A DNA stretch of 64,000 bases from Vibrio anguillarum (lineage in GTDB: Bacteria; Pseudomonadota; Gammaproteobacteria; Enterobacterales; Vibrionaceae), in contig NZ_JAHGUP010000040.1 in the NCBI RefSeq assembly GCF_001989995.2, positions 1 to 64,000 on the forward strand, given 5' to 3'. This document shows positions 44,949 through 54,291 of this stretch, piece after piece (position 1 is the first letter of the stretch; every line of letters begins with the position of its first letter). A program made the position numbers and the translations under genes. A model generated the notes under the pieces. It saw only the letters and a list, made by a program, of their open reading frames with translations. It searched no databases and was not told where the DNA came from.

Positions 44949-46328
44949 TTAGAGAATTGGTTTCGTTTCCAGTATCTGGCCCGTAGGAGCATCAATATCC
45001 GTTACTTTCTTGGCATTCCATACCGTAGTCGCAAGCAGTAAAGAAATCACGCCAGCGGCCAACCAGAAATATTGTGCTTGAGTAAAGTCATATTTGGTTA
45101 CGCCATCTACTTCCGTCATTTTAATCAATGATGAAGACACCAGTTCTTGAGCCGAAGCGGCTAAGTAAGAGAACAAACCAATAAAGCCCTTTACGGCACC
45201 GACGGCATTTTTAGGCATTAAGTCACAAGCCGTTAGGCCAGCAAGAAATACGACAAGCCCACCAATCGCAAAACCAATTAAGCCTAGAGCAACAGCATCT
45301 ACCATACGGTTATCGGGGCCGAAGAACATCAAGCACATACCTGCAATGTTGGCAAATCCGTAAAGTAGCGTTGGGATATGACGGTTAGCGTTGAATACTT
45401 TATCTGAAATGATACCAGACAAAATAGCGCCCGCGAGGCCTGCAATAGGGTAAGTGGACATTGCAAAACCAGCATCAATCAGTGAATAGCCTTTGGTTTC
45501 TTGTAGGTATAACACCGCCCAAGAAGACATCGCATAGCGAGAGATATACATCGCGGCACAAGCAGCGGCAATCAGCCAGACAGTCGGCTGCTTCAAAATG
45601 AACAGTTGAGCGCGACGTGTTTCCTTTGGATCGTTGGCTTTTTTGAACTCGGGCTCTTCACCAAATGCTGTTGCAACATCAGGTAAACCATAGGTTTTCG
45701 GACGATCTTTCAGTACAAAGAACATAATCAATGCAGCGATGATGGCAGCAATGCCCGCACCGATGAAACCTGCTTGCCAGCCTAAATAACTCACTAGCGT
45801 TGCTGTTAGAATCCAAGTGATGCCTTCGCCGATATTTCGAGATCCTCCCCAAATTGAATAACGGCTTCCGCGTTGTTTAGGTGAGAACCATTGGAAAAGC
45901 GAGACGCAAGAAGGCGCAGAACCCACCGATTGGAACCAACCATTGACGGCCCAAAGTAACACAAAGAAGAATGCCGTGGTGTTCAACCCCATGAATATGG
46001 CAGTGGCACCAGAAAGCAGTAGTGAGAACGACATAAATCGGCCGATGTTGGCGTAGTCAGAAAGGAAACCGTTCGAAAACTTACCAAATGCGTAGGTGAA
46101 GAAGAAGGCTGATCCCATGATCCCGAGTTCTTCTATCGATACGATGCCCGCATCAAGCATCGGTTTTTTAACGACGCCTAAACTCATACGAACCACATAG
46201 AACATGGCGTATCCAAAGACTAAGCCTAAGAATACTTGCCATTGAAAACTTTTGAAACGCGATTGCATTGCGCCCTCAGAGCTATCCGATAGCGGTAGAT
46301 CTGGGCGAGTTTTAAAAAAGTTAAGCAT
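44949..46328 (-). CDS. pgtP: Phosphoglycerate transporter
   Basis: This 459-residue MFS organophosphate:phosphate antiporter (GlpT/UhpT family) has about 12 helices and the family start FGYAMFYVVRMSLGVVKKPM, with MSLGVVKKP as the phosphate-binding Arg/Lys region, and YSIWGGSRNIGEG in the middle. It takes up 2- and 3-phosphoglycerate and phosphoenolpyruvate. I choose Met 46328, behind GGAGA at 6 nt, over the one four codons earlier. Divergent from pgtCBA, which in Salmonella switch on pgtP. Confidence 0.92.
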   Translation of the reverse strand: MLNFFKTRPDLPLSDSSEGAMQSRFKSFQWQVFLGLVFGYAMFYVVRMSLGVVKKPMLDAGIVSIEELGIMGSAFFFTYAFGKFSNGFLSDYANIGRFMSFSLLLSGATAIFMGLNTTAFFFVLLWAVNGWFQSVGSAPSCVSLFQWFSPKQRGSRYSIWGGSRNIGEGITWILTATLVSYLGWQAGFIGAGIAAIIAALIMFFVLKDRPKTYGLPDVATAFGEEPEFKKANDPKETRRAQLFILKQPTVWLIAAACAAMYISRYAMSSWAVLYLQETKGYSLIDAGFAMSTYPIAGLAGAILSGIISDKVFNANRHIPTLLYGFANIAGMCLMFFGPDNRMVDAVALGLIGFAIGGLVVFLAGLTACDLMPKNAVGAVKGFIGLFSYLAASAQELVSSSLIKMTEVDGVTKYDFTQAQYFWLAAGVISLLLATTVWNAKKVTDIDAPTGQILETKPIL

Positions 46329-46349
46329 GGAGCTCTCCATTCATCAAAT

Positions 46350-46378
46350 ACTAAATAGGGTTATTACTAAATAGGGTT
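46350..46378. repeat. Tandem 13-bp direct repeat near the pgtP start
   Basis: ACTAAATAGGGTT occurs at 46350-46362 and 46366-46378 with a 3-bp spacer (period 16). It lies 22-50 bp upstream of pgtP and may be a regulatory or a slippage-derived repeat. Confidence 0.6.
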
Positions 46379-46420
46379 GTTTCGTTGTCGGAATGCATCT
46401 TCAAACAAATGGGTATGGGG

Positions 46421-46458
46421 CTCAAAAGTGCCAATTTGAGGCAGAAATGACTCAAATT
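46421..46458. promoter_or_regulatory. Candidate PgtA operator cluster in the pgtP-pgtC gap
   Basis: Alternating CTCAAA (46421), TTTGAG (46435) and CTCAAA (46451) form two overlapping dyads. The best is AATTTGAG-N10-CTCAAATT (46433-46458), a perfect 8-bp inverted repeat. A looser GTCAAAAATGG follows at ~46472. The site is about 105-130 bp upstream of pgtP and 145-185 bp upstream of pgtC. NtrC-like regulators bind dyads of this size; PgtA is encoded next door. No sigma-54 promoter is evident. Confidence 0.45.
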
Positions 46459-46603
46459 GAGAGTGTGAATGGGTCAAAAATGGGAATTCAGCGAAGGGTA
46501 AATTATGTTTTGCTGATAAAATTGAAATTGTAATACGCTGTTTTGCGTCATAACTGACACAAATGTTTAATAATTTATTTTTAGCTAAACGGTAGAGTTT
46601 TGA

Positions 46604-47956
46604 GTGAACGCACAATTTTTAGGGTTTTGTGATTTAAAAGCGGTTTTCCGTTCTTGTACCTTATTACGCTGGTGCAAATGGATGGTGCTACTAGGATCGA
46701 TAGCGGCGGCTATCAATACCGCTTATGCAAAAGAGAATGAGTTAGTCATACTGACCACATTTTCACGTGAACCCTTGCTACCTCTTATTGAAGAGTTCAG
46801 CAAACAGTATCAAGGGGTTGATGTGCAAGTTGTCCACCGTAGAGCACAATCGAGTATTCAACTGCTTAATAAAAGCTATATCCAGAATATTGATGTAGTG
46901 CTGAGCTCATCGCCTTTTTTAATGCAGCATTTAGCAAATAGCAATAAGCTCGCAACCTTACCTGCCCATTTGCAACCACCAGAATGGTTAAAACCCTACA
47001 TGTTACCGCCAACTGATAAAGTCGTGACGATAGGCTATTCTGGCGCTGGTTTGGTATGGAATCGTGACTATCTCAGCTTACATCATTTACCGACGCCTAC
47101 GTCGTTCACCGATCTGGCTAATTTTATCTATTTTGACCACATCACGATGAGTACGCCAACACGTTCGGGTACTACTCAGTTAATGGTCGAGAGCATTCTT
47201 GCTAAATATGGTTGGCAACAAGGGTGGCGGATTTTACTGAACGTGGGGGCAAATTTAGGGACAATTTCCTCACGCAGTTTTGGTGTGAGTGATTATGTAG
47301 CCAAAGGGCAATTTGGGATAGGCCCAACGATTGATAGCTATGCCAGCATATTAGAACGAAAATTTGAGCACGTTCAATTTCGCTACGATGAAAGTTTTAC
47401 CCTAATGCCCACATACGTCTCCCAAGTGAGCCTGCGTGAAAATGATCAATATGCGAAGGCATTCATCGATTTATTGATGTCAAAAGCGGTACAAACGAAT
47501 ATGGATAGCAATGATTTTTCTAAACATGCGATAAACGATAAATCCCTGTTTAATGAGGCATATACACAGTTGTCCATGGCATCCATTACACATCGTGAGG
47601 AGTTAGTTAACTTATTGTTTGAAATTGCGATTACCAAACGCTTACCTCAGTTAAAAGACACTTGGCTCGCAATCAATCATGCTAAAACCAAGTACGCACA
47701 CAATGAACCCGCTCTGAAGCTCATTGAAAATATTGAAACTCGAGTGTTCTCTTTACCTGTGACCGAAACAGAGTTAGCCGTAGTATATCAGTCATGGCAA
47801 AAAATCAGTGTTGATGAGGCGCAGTATGAGACACACTCTGCCGCCATTTCTATGCAAGTAGCGGAACTGACGCATCGTTGGAAGATGCAGTTGGCATTAA
47901 CCTTAGAAGAAGCTTTGTCCGATCTAAAAAACTTGGACCGGGTCGATACGCCATGA
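46604..47956 (+). CDS. pgtC: Phosphoglycerate-sensing periplasmic protein PgtC
   Basis: This 450-residue protein begins with GTG at 46604; a start at ATG 46682 (MVLLGSIAAAINTAYA) is also possible, and either leaves a signal peptide ending near AYA. The mature part is a type-2 periplasmic binding fold (ELVILTTFSREPLLPLIEEF, VGYSGAGLVWN-like IGYSGAGLVWN, STPTRSGTTQL). It is thought to detect external phosphoglycerate and act on PgtB. The stop overlaps the pgtB ATG by 4 nt. Confidence 0.88.
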   Translation: MNAQFLGFCDLKAVFRSCTLLRWCKWMVLLGSIAAAINTAYAKENELVILTTFSREPLLPLIEEFSKQYQGVDVQVVHRRAQSSIQLLNKSYIQNIDVVLSSSPFLMQHLANSNKLATLPAHLQPPEWLKPYMLPPTDKVVTIGYSGAGLVWNRDYLSLHHLPTPTSFTDLANFIYFDHITMSTPTRSGTTQLMVESILAKYGWQQGWRILLNVGANLGTISSRSFGVSDYVAKGQFGIGPTIDSYASILERKFEHVQFRYDESFTLMPTYVSQVSLRENDQYAKAFIDLLMSKAVQTNMDSNDFSKHAINDKSLFNEAYTQLSMASITHREELVNLLFEIAITKRLPQLKDTWLAINHAKTKYAHNEPALKLIENIETRVFSLPVTETELAVVYQSWQKISVDEAQYETHSAAISMQVAELTHRWKMQLALTLEEALSDLKNLDRVDTP

Positions 47957-50300
47957 TTTTTCCGAAATACAACACGATTGGCGCGAGACTGGTTTTGGCC
48001 TTTGCTTGTAGTACCTTGCTGTTGACGATTGTCAGCATCGTCGCATGGGGAACATGGAATAGTTTAGATAATCAAGTGAGCGAGCTGCTTGATAAAAGTG
48101 TTCCTAAATATAATGCCAGTTATCTGCTCGAAAGCAGTAGTTCGGAAATTAAAAGACGGATCGAAATCATCTCAAATACGCGTAACAAAGTTGAGTTGGA
48201 TGAGCAACGGCAACGTTTGGATAACAATTTAACGACGATCAGCAAAATATTAAGCGAGATTGAATTGAACAGCGAGCAGCAACGGCTGCTTGCTGGGTAT
48301 CAACGGCTACGTAATCTTAGTGAGCAATTTGGTCTTCTGGTCGGGCAACGGATTGATCAAAGTCGTCAAATTGAGTTACTTCAAGAGCAGATCCAATGGC
48401 TACATCAAGATATTGGTTCTGAGTTGACTCCGCTGCGCCAAGAAATACAGTGGCAGCTAGAGCGAAAAATGAAAGGTAATGAAAGCGACATGCTGTTTGC
48501 GAGTTTAGGGGCTGTCCAGTCTATCCTAGATGGTGAGGCTCAAACGTTTATGTTCGCAAAAGAGCTCATCCAATCTAAGCATATTAGCCAAGTGAATAAT
48601 GGCATGAAAGTACTACAGTTCCGCCTTGAAGAACTGTACGCACAGAGTGCGCCGATTTTTTCACAACCTGCAACCATCGCCTATCAACAATTACTCAGTG
48701 AGCTAATGGATGTATTGAGTTTGAATGGCTCTTTCCATCAAAACTTACGTTCTATGGTGCGTTTAAATGCCCAGCTTGATGATATTCGAGCTGAAGTTCA
48801 GCAACAGCTTCTCCACCAACATACTGATATTGCGATGTTGGTCGCCAACGCCGATGAGTCGTTTGTTCAAGCGAAAAAAGAGACCACGGAACTGGTTTCT
48901 CATGGTAACCGTATTCTGTTTGTCTGCTTTAGCTTATCGATCATTATCAGTTTGTTTTTGACTTACTATTTCATCAATCGTCGGATTGTGGGCCGACTTA
49001 ACCGCCTTAGCGACAGTTTAGATGCCATCATTCATAATGATCTTTCACACCCTATTGTGGTAGACGGCAGAGATGAAATTGGCCGGATCAGTGAAAAATT
49101 GGTTCAGTATGGTAAAAAAGTGGAGGAAATGGACCGAACCAACGCACTGAGTTTGATTAACAATACGCAAGCGAGTTTAATCACTTGTGATTTGGATGGT
49201 TATATTGAATCGGCTAACTTAAGCGCTCGTGTTCGCTTGAATATAGACCAGAATGAGGACCCGAAAGCCTTTTGGCTCTGTTTTTCAACGTCAACTCAAT
49301 CGCAGTTGCAAGCACTGTTTAACCCAGAGGCTAAGTTGATCGAAAATGGTGCAGATGTCATTACGTTATCGTTAGGCGATGTAAATAAACCTTATTACTT
49401 GCGCTTGTATTTACGTAAGTATACCCACGGTTTAAGCGATAAAGTTATCATCACGATTACGGATGTTACCGATCAAGAGCACGCTAATCGATTATTAGAA
49501 GAGCGAGTTCGAGCAAAAACTCATTCATTACGTGAAAAAAATCATCAGTTACTCGCTGAAATTGAGCAGCACCACCGGACCGAAAACCATCTTAAAAAAA
49601 CACAAAGTGAGTTAGTACAAGCCGCTAAAATGGCGGTGGTCGGGCAAACGATGACCAGTTTAGCGCACGAATTGAATCAACCATTAAGCGCGATGTCGAC
49701 TTATCTCTATAGCGTAAACCTTGCTTTAGAGCAGAAGAAAACAGAGCAAATCAGACATTCCATCGATCATATTGAACATTTAACAGAGCGAATGGGCAAA
49801 ATCATCAATGGGTTACGTCATTTTTCTCGTAAAAGTAGCAGTGATGAAACCCTTACCCCTGTCTTGATTACTGACGTTATCGGTCAGGCTATGTTGTTGG
49901 TTGAAACGAAAGCGAAACGTCAACAGATAGTATTGCAAAGCCATATTCATCAACCAATTCAAGTCATTGCAGATCAAATCGGCTTGGAACAGGTATTGAT
50001 TAATTTGTTGGTAAATGGCTGTGAAGCGGTTGTGGGATGTGAGCACAAAAAAGTTGACGTGATATTGCTGTCGAGTACGCCAACGCATCACGTTGTTGCA
50101 GTATGCGATTCAGGGGCTGGATTTGCTCATGATGTCGTTGAAAAACTCTTTACGCCCTTTACCACGACCAAAGAAGTAGGGTTGGCTTAGGGCTGAATAT
50201 TTGCCGCTCGCTCATAGGAAAAATAAAGGGTCAAATTTATCTTGCCTCGACAGTCAGTCGAGGTGCAATGGTCGTGCTGGAGTTGCCTTATGAATCATAA
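47953..50300 (+). pseudogene. pgtB: Sensor kinase PgtB, frameshifted in the ATP-binding G2 box
   Basis: This is the membrane sensor kinase of the phosphoglycerate system: TM1 (~9-32), long periplasmic helical region, TM2 (~315-337), HAMP, PAS-like segment, H-box with His572 (AHELNQPLSAMSTY) and an ATPase domain (NLLVNGCEAV, DSGAGF, FTPFTTTKEVG). The frame ends at 50190 just after TTKEVGL. One missing G around 50184 explains it: adding it restores GLGLGLNICRSLIG and a frame running on to TAA at 50298-50300, overlapping the pgtA start. The intact protein would be about 782 residues; the present one has 745 and lacks the last ~38. Loss of the GxGLGL ATP lid should cripple kinase activity. A sequencing error is possible. 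Confidence 0.85.
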
Positions 50301-51558
50301 TTATTCTGTTTTATTGATTGATGATGACCAAGATGTCCTTGACTCATATTCGCATCTTATGTCGATAGCTAATTTGCCGTCAAAAGCACTTCTTAACCCC
50401 ACCAAAGCGTGTGAGTTTATCCATTCTGATTGGGCTGGAGTGATATTGCTTGATGTCTATATGCCACAAATGAACGGCATTGAATTGCTTAAAGCGATTA
50501 AATCGATTGATGAGCATATTCCTGTGATTGTCATTACTGGCCACGGAGACATTCCTATGGCGGTAGAGGCGGTCAAAATAGGGGCATGCGATTTTCTTGA
50601 AAAGCCAATCAATCCTGCGGAGTTATTGAGCTTAGTGAAGAAAAATCTCGATATTCGTCGTCATTTTGTACAACAAAAAACGGCTATGGCCAACTCAATC
50701 AAATGCGAACTCATCGGAAAATCCGCTCAAATGGGGCAAATTCGTCACCATGTTGCTCAGTATTCAATGCTCAACAGTCATGTTGTTATTTGTGGAGAAT
50801 CGGGTGTTGGACGGCATACTATTGCATATCTCATCCACCAACTGACACAGGGTAATCATGCTTCATCTCTGGTGGAATTAACCGTTTCATCAGCGACCAC
50901 GCTCGCACAGATTGAACAAAAATTAGATGCAAGTGAAAACGGTACATTGCTAATAGACCACATCGAATTACTTTCTGAAGAATTGCAGCGTTATTTGACT
51001 CAGAGGATGCTTAACCAAGAACGCCTAAGCAAAGCTCGAACGCGCGTGATTGCTATTTTAGGTACGGAACCTGAAGCCTTGATTACGGCTAATCGGTTGC
51101 AGCCAGAGCTCTATTATTTGCTAAACCAAGGCGTGATAGAGGTGCCTGTACTTCGACATCGTCCCGATGATATCGCTACTTTGTTCCATTATTTTCTCAA
51201 GCAGAGCTGTAATAAATTGGCGAAACCTTTGCCAGCGGTAGAACTGAGTTATTTGTCGTTACTGCGTGCACATCAATGGCCGGGAAATGTACGAGAGCTG
51301 AGAAATGTAGCTGAATTATATGCGATAGGTATTGTAAAACTGACGGGAAAAGAGCGTTTGTACAATCAGTCTGATCTTTTATCACCGCTTGATGAATTGG
51401 TGGATGATTACGAAAAGCAAATTATTGAAGATGCATTATTTCTCCATTCTGGTCGCGTCGCTGATGCCGCAAATTATTTGCAAGTACCGCGTAAAAAGCT
51501 CTACTTACGAATGAAAAAACATGGTTTAGAAAAGGATGACTTTAAAAGTCGTTATTAG
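50290..51558 (+). CDS. pgtA: Response regulator PgtA (NtrC-like, degenerate ATPase)
   Basis: This 422-residue regulator has a receiver domain (VLLIDDDQDVL, phospho-Asp in ILLDVYMPQ, Lys in LEKPIN), a central AAA+ domain and a C-terminal Fis-type helix-turn-helix (HSGRVADAANYLQVPRKKLY). The AAA+ part is decayed: Walker A reads GESGVGRHT with Arg in place of the catalytic Lys, Walker B reads LLIDHIELL with His for Glu, and the sigma-54 contact motif GAFTGA is absent. It is therefore unlikely to be a sigma-54 activator and more likely acts by binding DNA near pgtP. ATG 50290 is the start; the frame opens 16 codons earlier inside the pgtB end. Confidence 0.88.
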   Translation: MNHNYSVLLIDDDQDVLDSYSHLMSIANLPSKALLNPTKACEFIHSDWAGVILLDVYMPQMNGIELLKAIKSIDEHIPVIVITGHGDIPMAVEAVKIGACDFLEKPINPAELLSLVKKNLDIRRHFVQQKTAMANSIKCELIGKSAQMGQIRHHVAQYSMLNSHVVICGESGVGRHTIAYLIHQLTQGNHASSLVELTVSSATTLAQIEQKLDASENGTLLIDHIELLSEELQRYLTQRMLNQERLSKARTRVIAILGTEPEALITANRLQPELYYLLNQGVIEVPVLRHRPDDIATLFHYFLKQSCNKLAKPLPAVELSYLSLLRAHQWPGNVRELRNVAELYAIGIVKLTGKERLYNQSDLLSPLDELVDDYEKQIIEDALFLHSGRVADAANYLQVPRKKLYLRMKKHGLEKDDFKSRY

Positions 51559-51647
51559 TTTTTCAATTTTAGGTGGTGGATCAGTTTGATAATGCTGGCA
51601 TGGTAATGAAAGGCCGCTACATAAAGTATCCAATACAAAAAAAGTAC

Positions 51648-51676
51648 AAAAAAAGCAGCGCCCAATTGCGCTGCTT
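51648..51676 (-). terminator. Terminator of the alcohol dehydrogenase gene
   Basis: AAGCAGCGC-N6-GCGCTGCTT is a perfect 9-bp stem with an A-run on the plus strand, the T-run of the minus-strand transcript. Confidence 0.85.
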
Positions 51677-51739
51677 GATGTAGCTGAATCTATGCTATTG
51701 GAATGTGGAAATCACTATTCACTCGTCTAAAAAATGAGG

Positions 51740-52888
51740 CTAAATGATAGCTTGTTCCAAAATTTCCCGTGATTTTTCAAGCGTGATGGCTTGCTGTTCA
51801 CCCAAAACAAGCATTCCATGTGCGTTCAGTTGAGCGATAACTGCGTCTATGGCCGCTTGCTTACTGCTATTATGATCCGCAAACTGAGTTGGAACATTCA
51901 AGCTGTGGTAGAAGGCTTCAATCGCATCGATTGTGCGTAAGGCAAGATCGCTAGTTTGATTGAGTCCAAAGACATTTTTGCCCATTTGCTCAAGTTTAGC
52001 GCGTTTGTTCTCAAGTTGATTGCGCAGTAGGGAAGGCTGCACAATCGCTAGCGAACGGGCGTGATCAACATGCCATAATGCGGTGAACTCGTGACCAATC
52101 ATATGAGTCGCCCAATCTTGTGGAACGCCAGTACCGATCAGGCCATTTAGTGCTTGGTTCGCTGTCCACATCAGGTTTGCTCGCCATCCATCATTATCAC
52201 GCTGGTCATATTGTTGACCCAATACCAGCAAGTTTTTAAGTAAAGTTTCGGCATAGCCGTCTTGAACCATTGCATTGGTTGGCAAGGTTAAATATTGCTC
52301 ACAGACGTGTACCCAAGCATCAACAATACCGTTGATCAACTGGCGCTCAGGCAGTGATTTCATTACATCTGGATCAAGCACTGCGAACTTAGGCTGTACC
52401 GCTGGAGCCATAAAGGCCAGTTTGTCTTGTGTTTGTGCTTTGGTAATGACCGCGCCCATGTTGGATTCAGAACCGGTTGCTGGCAGAGTCAGAATTGCAC
52501 CGATAGGCGTAGCTTCAGTAACTTGATGTTTACCCACCATGATGTCCCAGCCATCCCCATCATACTTAGCCGCCGCGGCAACGTATTTTGAACCATCGAT
52601 AACCGAACCACCACCCACGGCAAGAATAAAGTCGATGTCCTGTTCTTTGACGATAGCAACCGCTTTATCTAAGGTTTCTTTGGTTGGGTTTGCTTCTACA
52701 CCTGAAAACTCGACCCATTGGTGGTCAGTGAGTGCACTCACGACTTGGTCATAAACACCATTTTTTTTGATCGAACCGCCACCGTAGATCACCAGCACTT
52801 TTTGGTCAGTTGGAATCGCCTGACTGATCGCAGAGATTTGGCCTTGGCCGAAGTGAATTAGAGTAGGGTTAACATAAGTAAATTTCAT
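51740..52888 (-). CDS. yqhD: Iron-containing alcohol dehydrogenase, YqhD-like aldehyde reductase
   Basis: This 382-residue group III alcohol dehydrogenase probably reduces short and reactive aldehydes with NADPH. The dinucleotide loop is VIYGGGSIKKNGVYDQV, including the GGGS that in YqhD contacts NADPH. Metal ligands are in NGIVDAWVHVCEQ (Asp, His) and GHEFTALWHVDHARS (His, His). ATG 52888 has AGGTGAGA upstream; the frame opens 3 codons before. A divergent AraC-type gene is next to it, as yqhC is next to yqhD in E. coli. Confidence 0.88.
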   Translation of the reverse strand: MKFTYVNPTLIHFGQGQISAISQAIPTDQKVLVIYGGGSIKKNGVYDQVVSALTDHQWVEFSGVEANPTKETLDKAVAIVKEQDIDFILAVGGGSVIDGSKYVAAAAKYDGDGWDIMVGKHQVTEATPIGAILTLPATGSESNMGAVITKAQTQDKLAFMAPAVQPKFAVLDPDVMKSLPERQLINGIVDAWVHVCEQYLTLPTNAMVQDGYAETLLKNLLVLGQQYDQRDNDGWRANLMWTANQALNGLIGTGVPQDWATHMIGHEFTALWHVDHARSLAIVQPSLLRNQLENKRAKLEQMGKNVFGLNQTSDLALRTIDAIEAFYHSLNVPTQFADHNSSKQAAIDAVIAQLNAHGMLVLGEQQAITLEKSREILEQAII

Positions 52889-53053
52889 TATTCTCACCTT
52901 TGCTTATAGAAAAGGAGGCGGCGCCTCCAAGGCAGTGTTTTACGATGTGCATATTAGTATTAATTATCCAGTCAATATAGACCAATTTCTCGAAATTAAT
53001 TGCCTAATTCTCTAATTGTCGTATTCTTCCTTCAATTTTGATAAGGGGGCATT

Positions 53054-53935
53054 ATGAGTAAACTGGCGCAACTGATGCAGCAATACATTGAAAAACAATC
53101 TTTAGATCATTTGGAAGGTATTCACCAAACGGCAGTGCCGGGCGTATTGTTTTATCGCAGCAGCCGCGGTAATGGTAGACAGCCCCTTGTGTATCAATCC
53201 GGTATCATATTGTTGGGGCAAGGACATAAACGCATTCATATTGGTAGCCAACCCGTAAATTATGGCCCCAATGATTACTTGGTTGTTGGGGTACCTTTAC
53301 CACTTGAGTGCGAAGCTTTTGCGTCAGAAAGTGAACCGTTATTGGGCTTGACTATTAATATCGATCACTCACTTCTCCTTAAACAGGTTGATCGACTTGA
53401 GGCTTCTGGTTTTTTATCTGATTGCATAGACAAATCAAAATGCGGGCTGAAATCAGTAGAAATGGGCGCAAAGATGCAAGCAAGTGCGATTCGTTTGATG
53501 TCTGCATTGGTTGATGATCTTGAAGCTAAAGTGCTTGGCGAAAGCTTAGTCGAGGAGATTGTGTTTCGGGCATTAACCAGCGAGCACGGTTATGTGCTTT
53601 TTGATCTCGCTCATCAAGAAGGACACTACGCCCGGATAGCCAAAGCGTTGAGTAAAGTACATCAAGAATATGATCAGTCCATTACCGTTCAGTTACTCGC
53701 CGAAGAAGCCAATATGAGTGTTTCGGCGTTTCACCACGCCTTTAGGCTGGTGACGTTAGAATCTCCTTTACAATATTTAAAAAAAGTCAGGCTTAACAGA
53801 GCGAAAGAGCTGATTCGTGTGGAAGGCAAGCGTGTGAACGATGCCGCTCGTTTAGTTGGTTATGCCAGCGCATCTCAGTTTAGTCGAGAATATAAGCGAC
53901 ATTTTAATGAAACCCCAAGAGGAGTACAGCGTTAG
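53054..53935 (+). CDS. AraC-family regulator (YqhC-like)
   Basis: This 293-residue regulator has an AraC_N-type ligand domain (about 1-180, with IILLGQGHKRIHIG and LVVGVPLPLECEAF) and a C-terminal double helix-turn-helix (ITVQLLAEEANMSVSAFHHAFR; LIRVEGKRVNDAARLVGYAS; FSREYKRHFNETP). It lies 165 bp divergent from the YqhD-like reductase and likely controls it in response to aldehydes, as YqhC does. That role is inferred. Confidence 0.88.
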   Translation: MSKLAQLMQQYIEKQSLDHLEGIHQTAVPGVLFYRSSRGNGRQPLVYQSGIILLGQGHKRIHIGSQPVNYGPNDYLVVGVPLPLECEAFASESEPLLGLTINIDHSLLLKQVDRLEASGFLSDCIDKSKCGLKSVEMGAKMQASAIRLMSALVDDLEAKVLGESLVEEIVFRALTSEHGYVLFDLAHQEGHYARIAKALSKVHQEYDQSITVQLLAEEANMSVSAFHHAFRLVTLESPLQYLKKVRLNRAKELIRVEGKRVNDAARLVGYASASQFSREYKRHFNETPRGVQR

Positions 53936-54291
53936 AAATAGCGCATAAAGTTAAACTCTACATTTTTGTAACAATTAGTGTTGTTGCATGTTTTTTGCTC
54001 TTTTTGATGGTGTGTAAGTTAAATAACCGGCAGGCAGTCCGTATATTGTTCTGATTTCGGCGCTTTTTTTAGAATCGGAAAATTAACCAATAATTAGTTG
54101 TTGATGCAAAATAACGATGTCTCTTTTGCAGAAATAGTGCAACTTGTTGCGAGTGATTTTTGATATTTGAACAAATTGAGGTGCTTATTTATCGCTCTGT
54201 CCTACAGTTGTTTCACGTGAGAATTAAAGTCTGGTTTCTTCTTGATACGAGGCTTTTTATAGTGAAACAATAACTTAAGGAATGAGCAGCT
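53936..54291. promoter_or_regulatory. Upstream region of the chitinase gene
   Basis: About 356 bp without a gene. A perfect 9-bp inverted repeat, TTGTTTCAC (54208-54216) and GTGAAACAA (54262-54270), is separated by 45 nt and ends 21 nt before the chitinase ATG. It could be paired operator halves or a leader stem. AAGGAA lies 9 nt before the ATG. No clear CRP site was found. Confidence 0.4.

Noticed and set aside
46329-46603. Sigma-54 promoter for pgtP or pgtC
   Set aside because: No GG-N10-GC element in a suitable context, and PgtA lacks the GAFTGA motif needed for sigma-54 activation.
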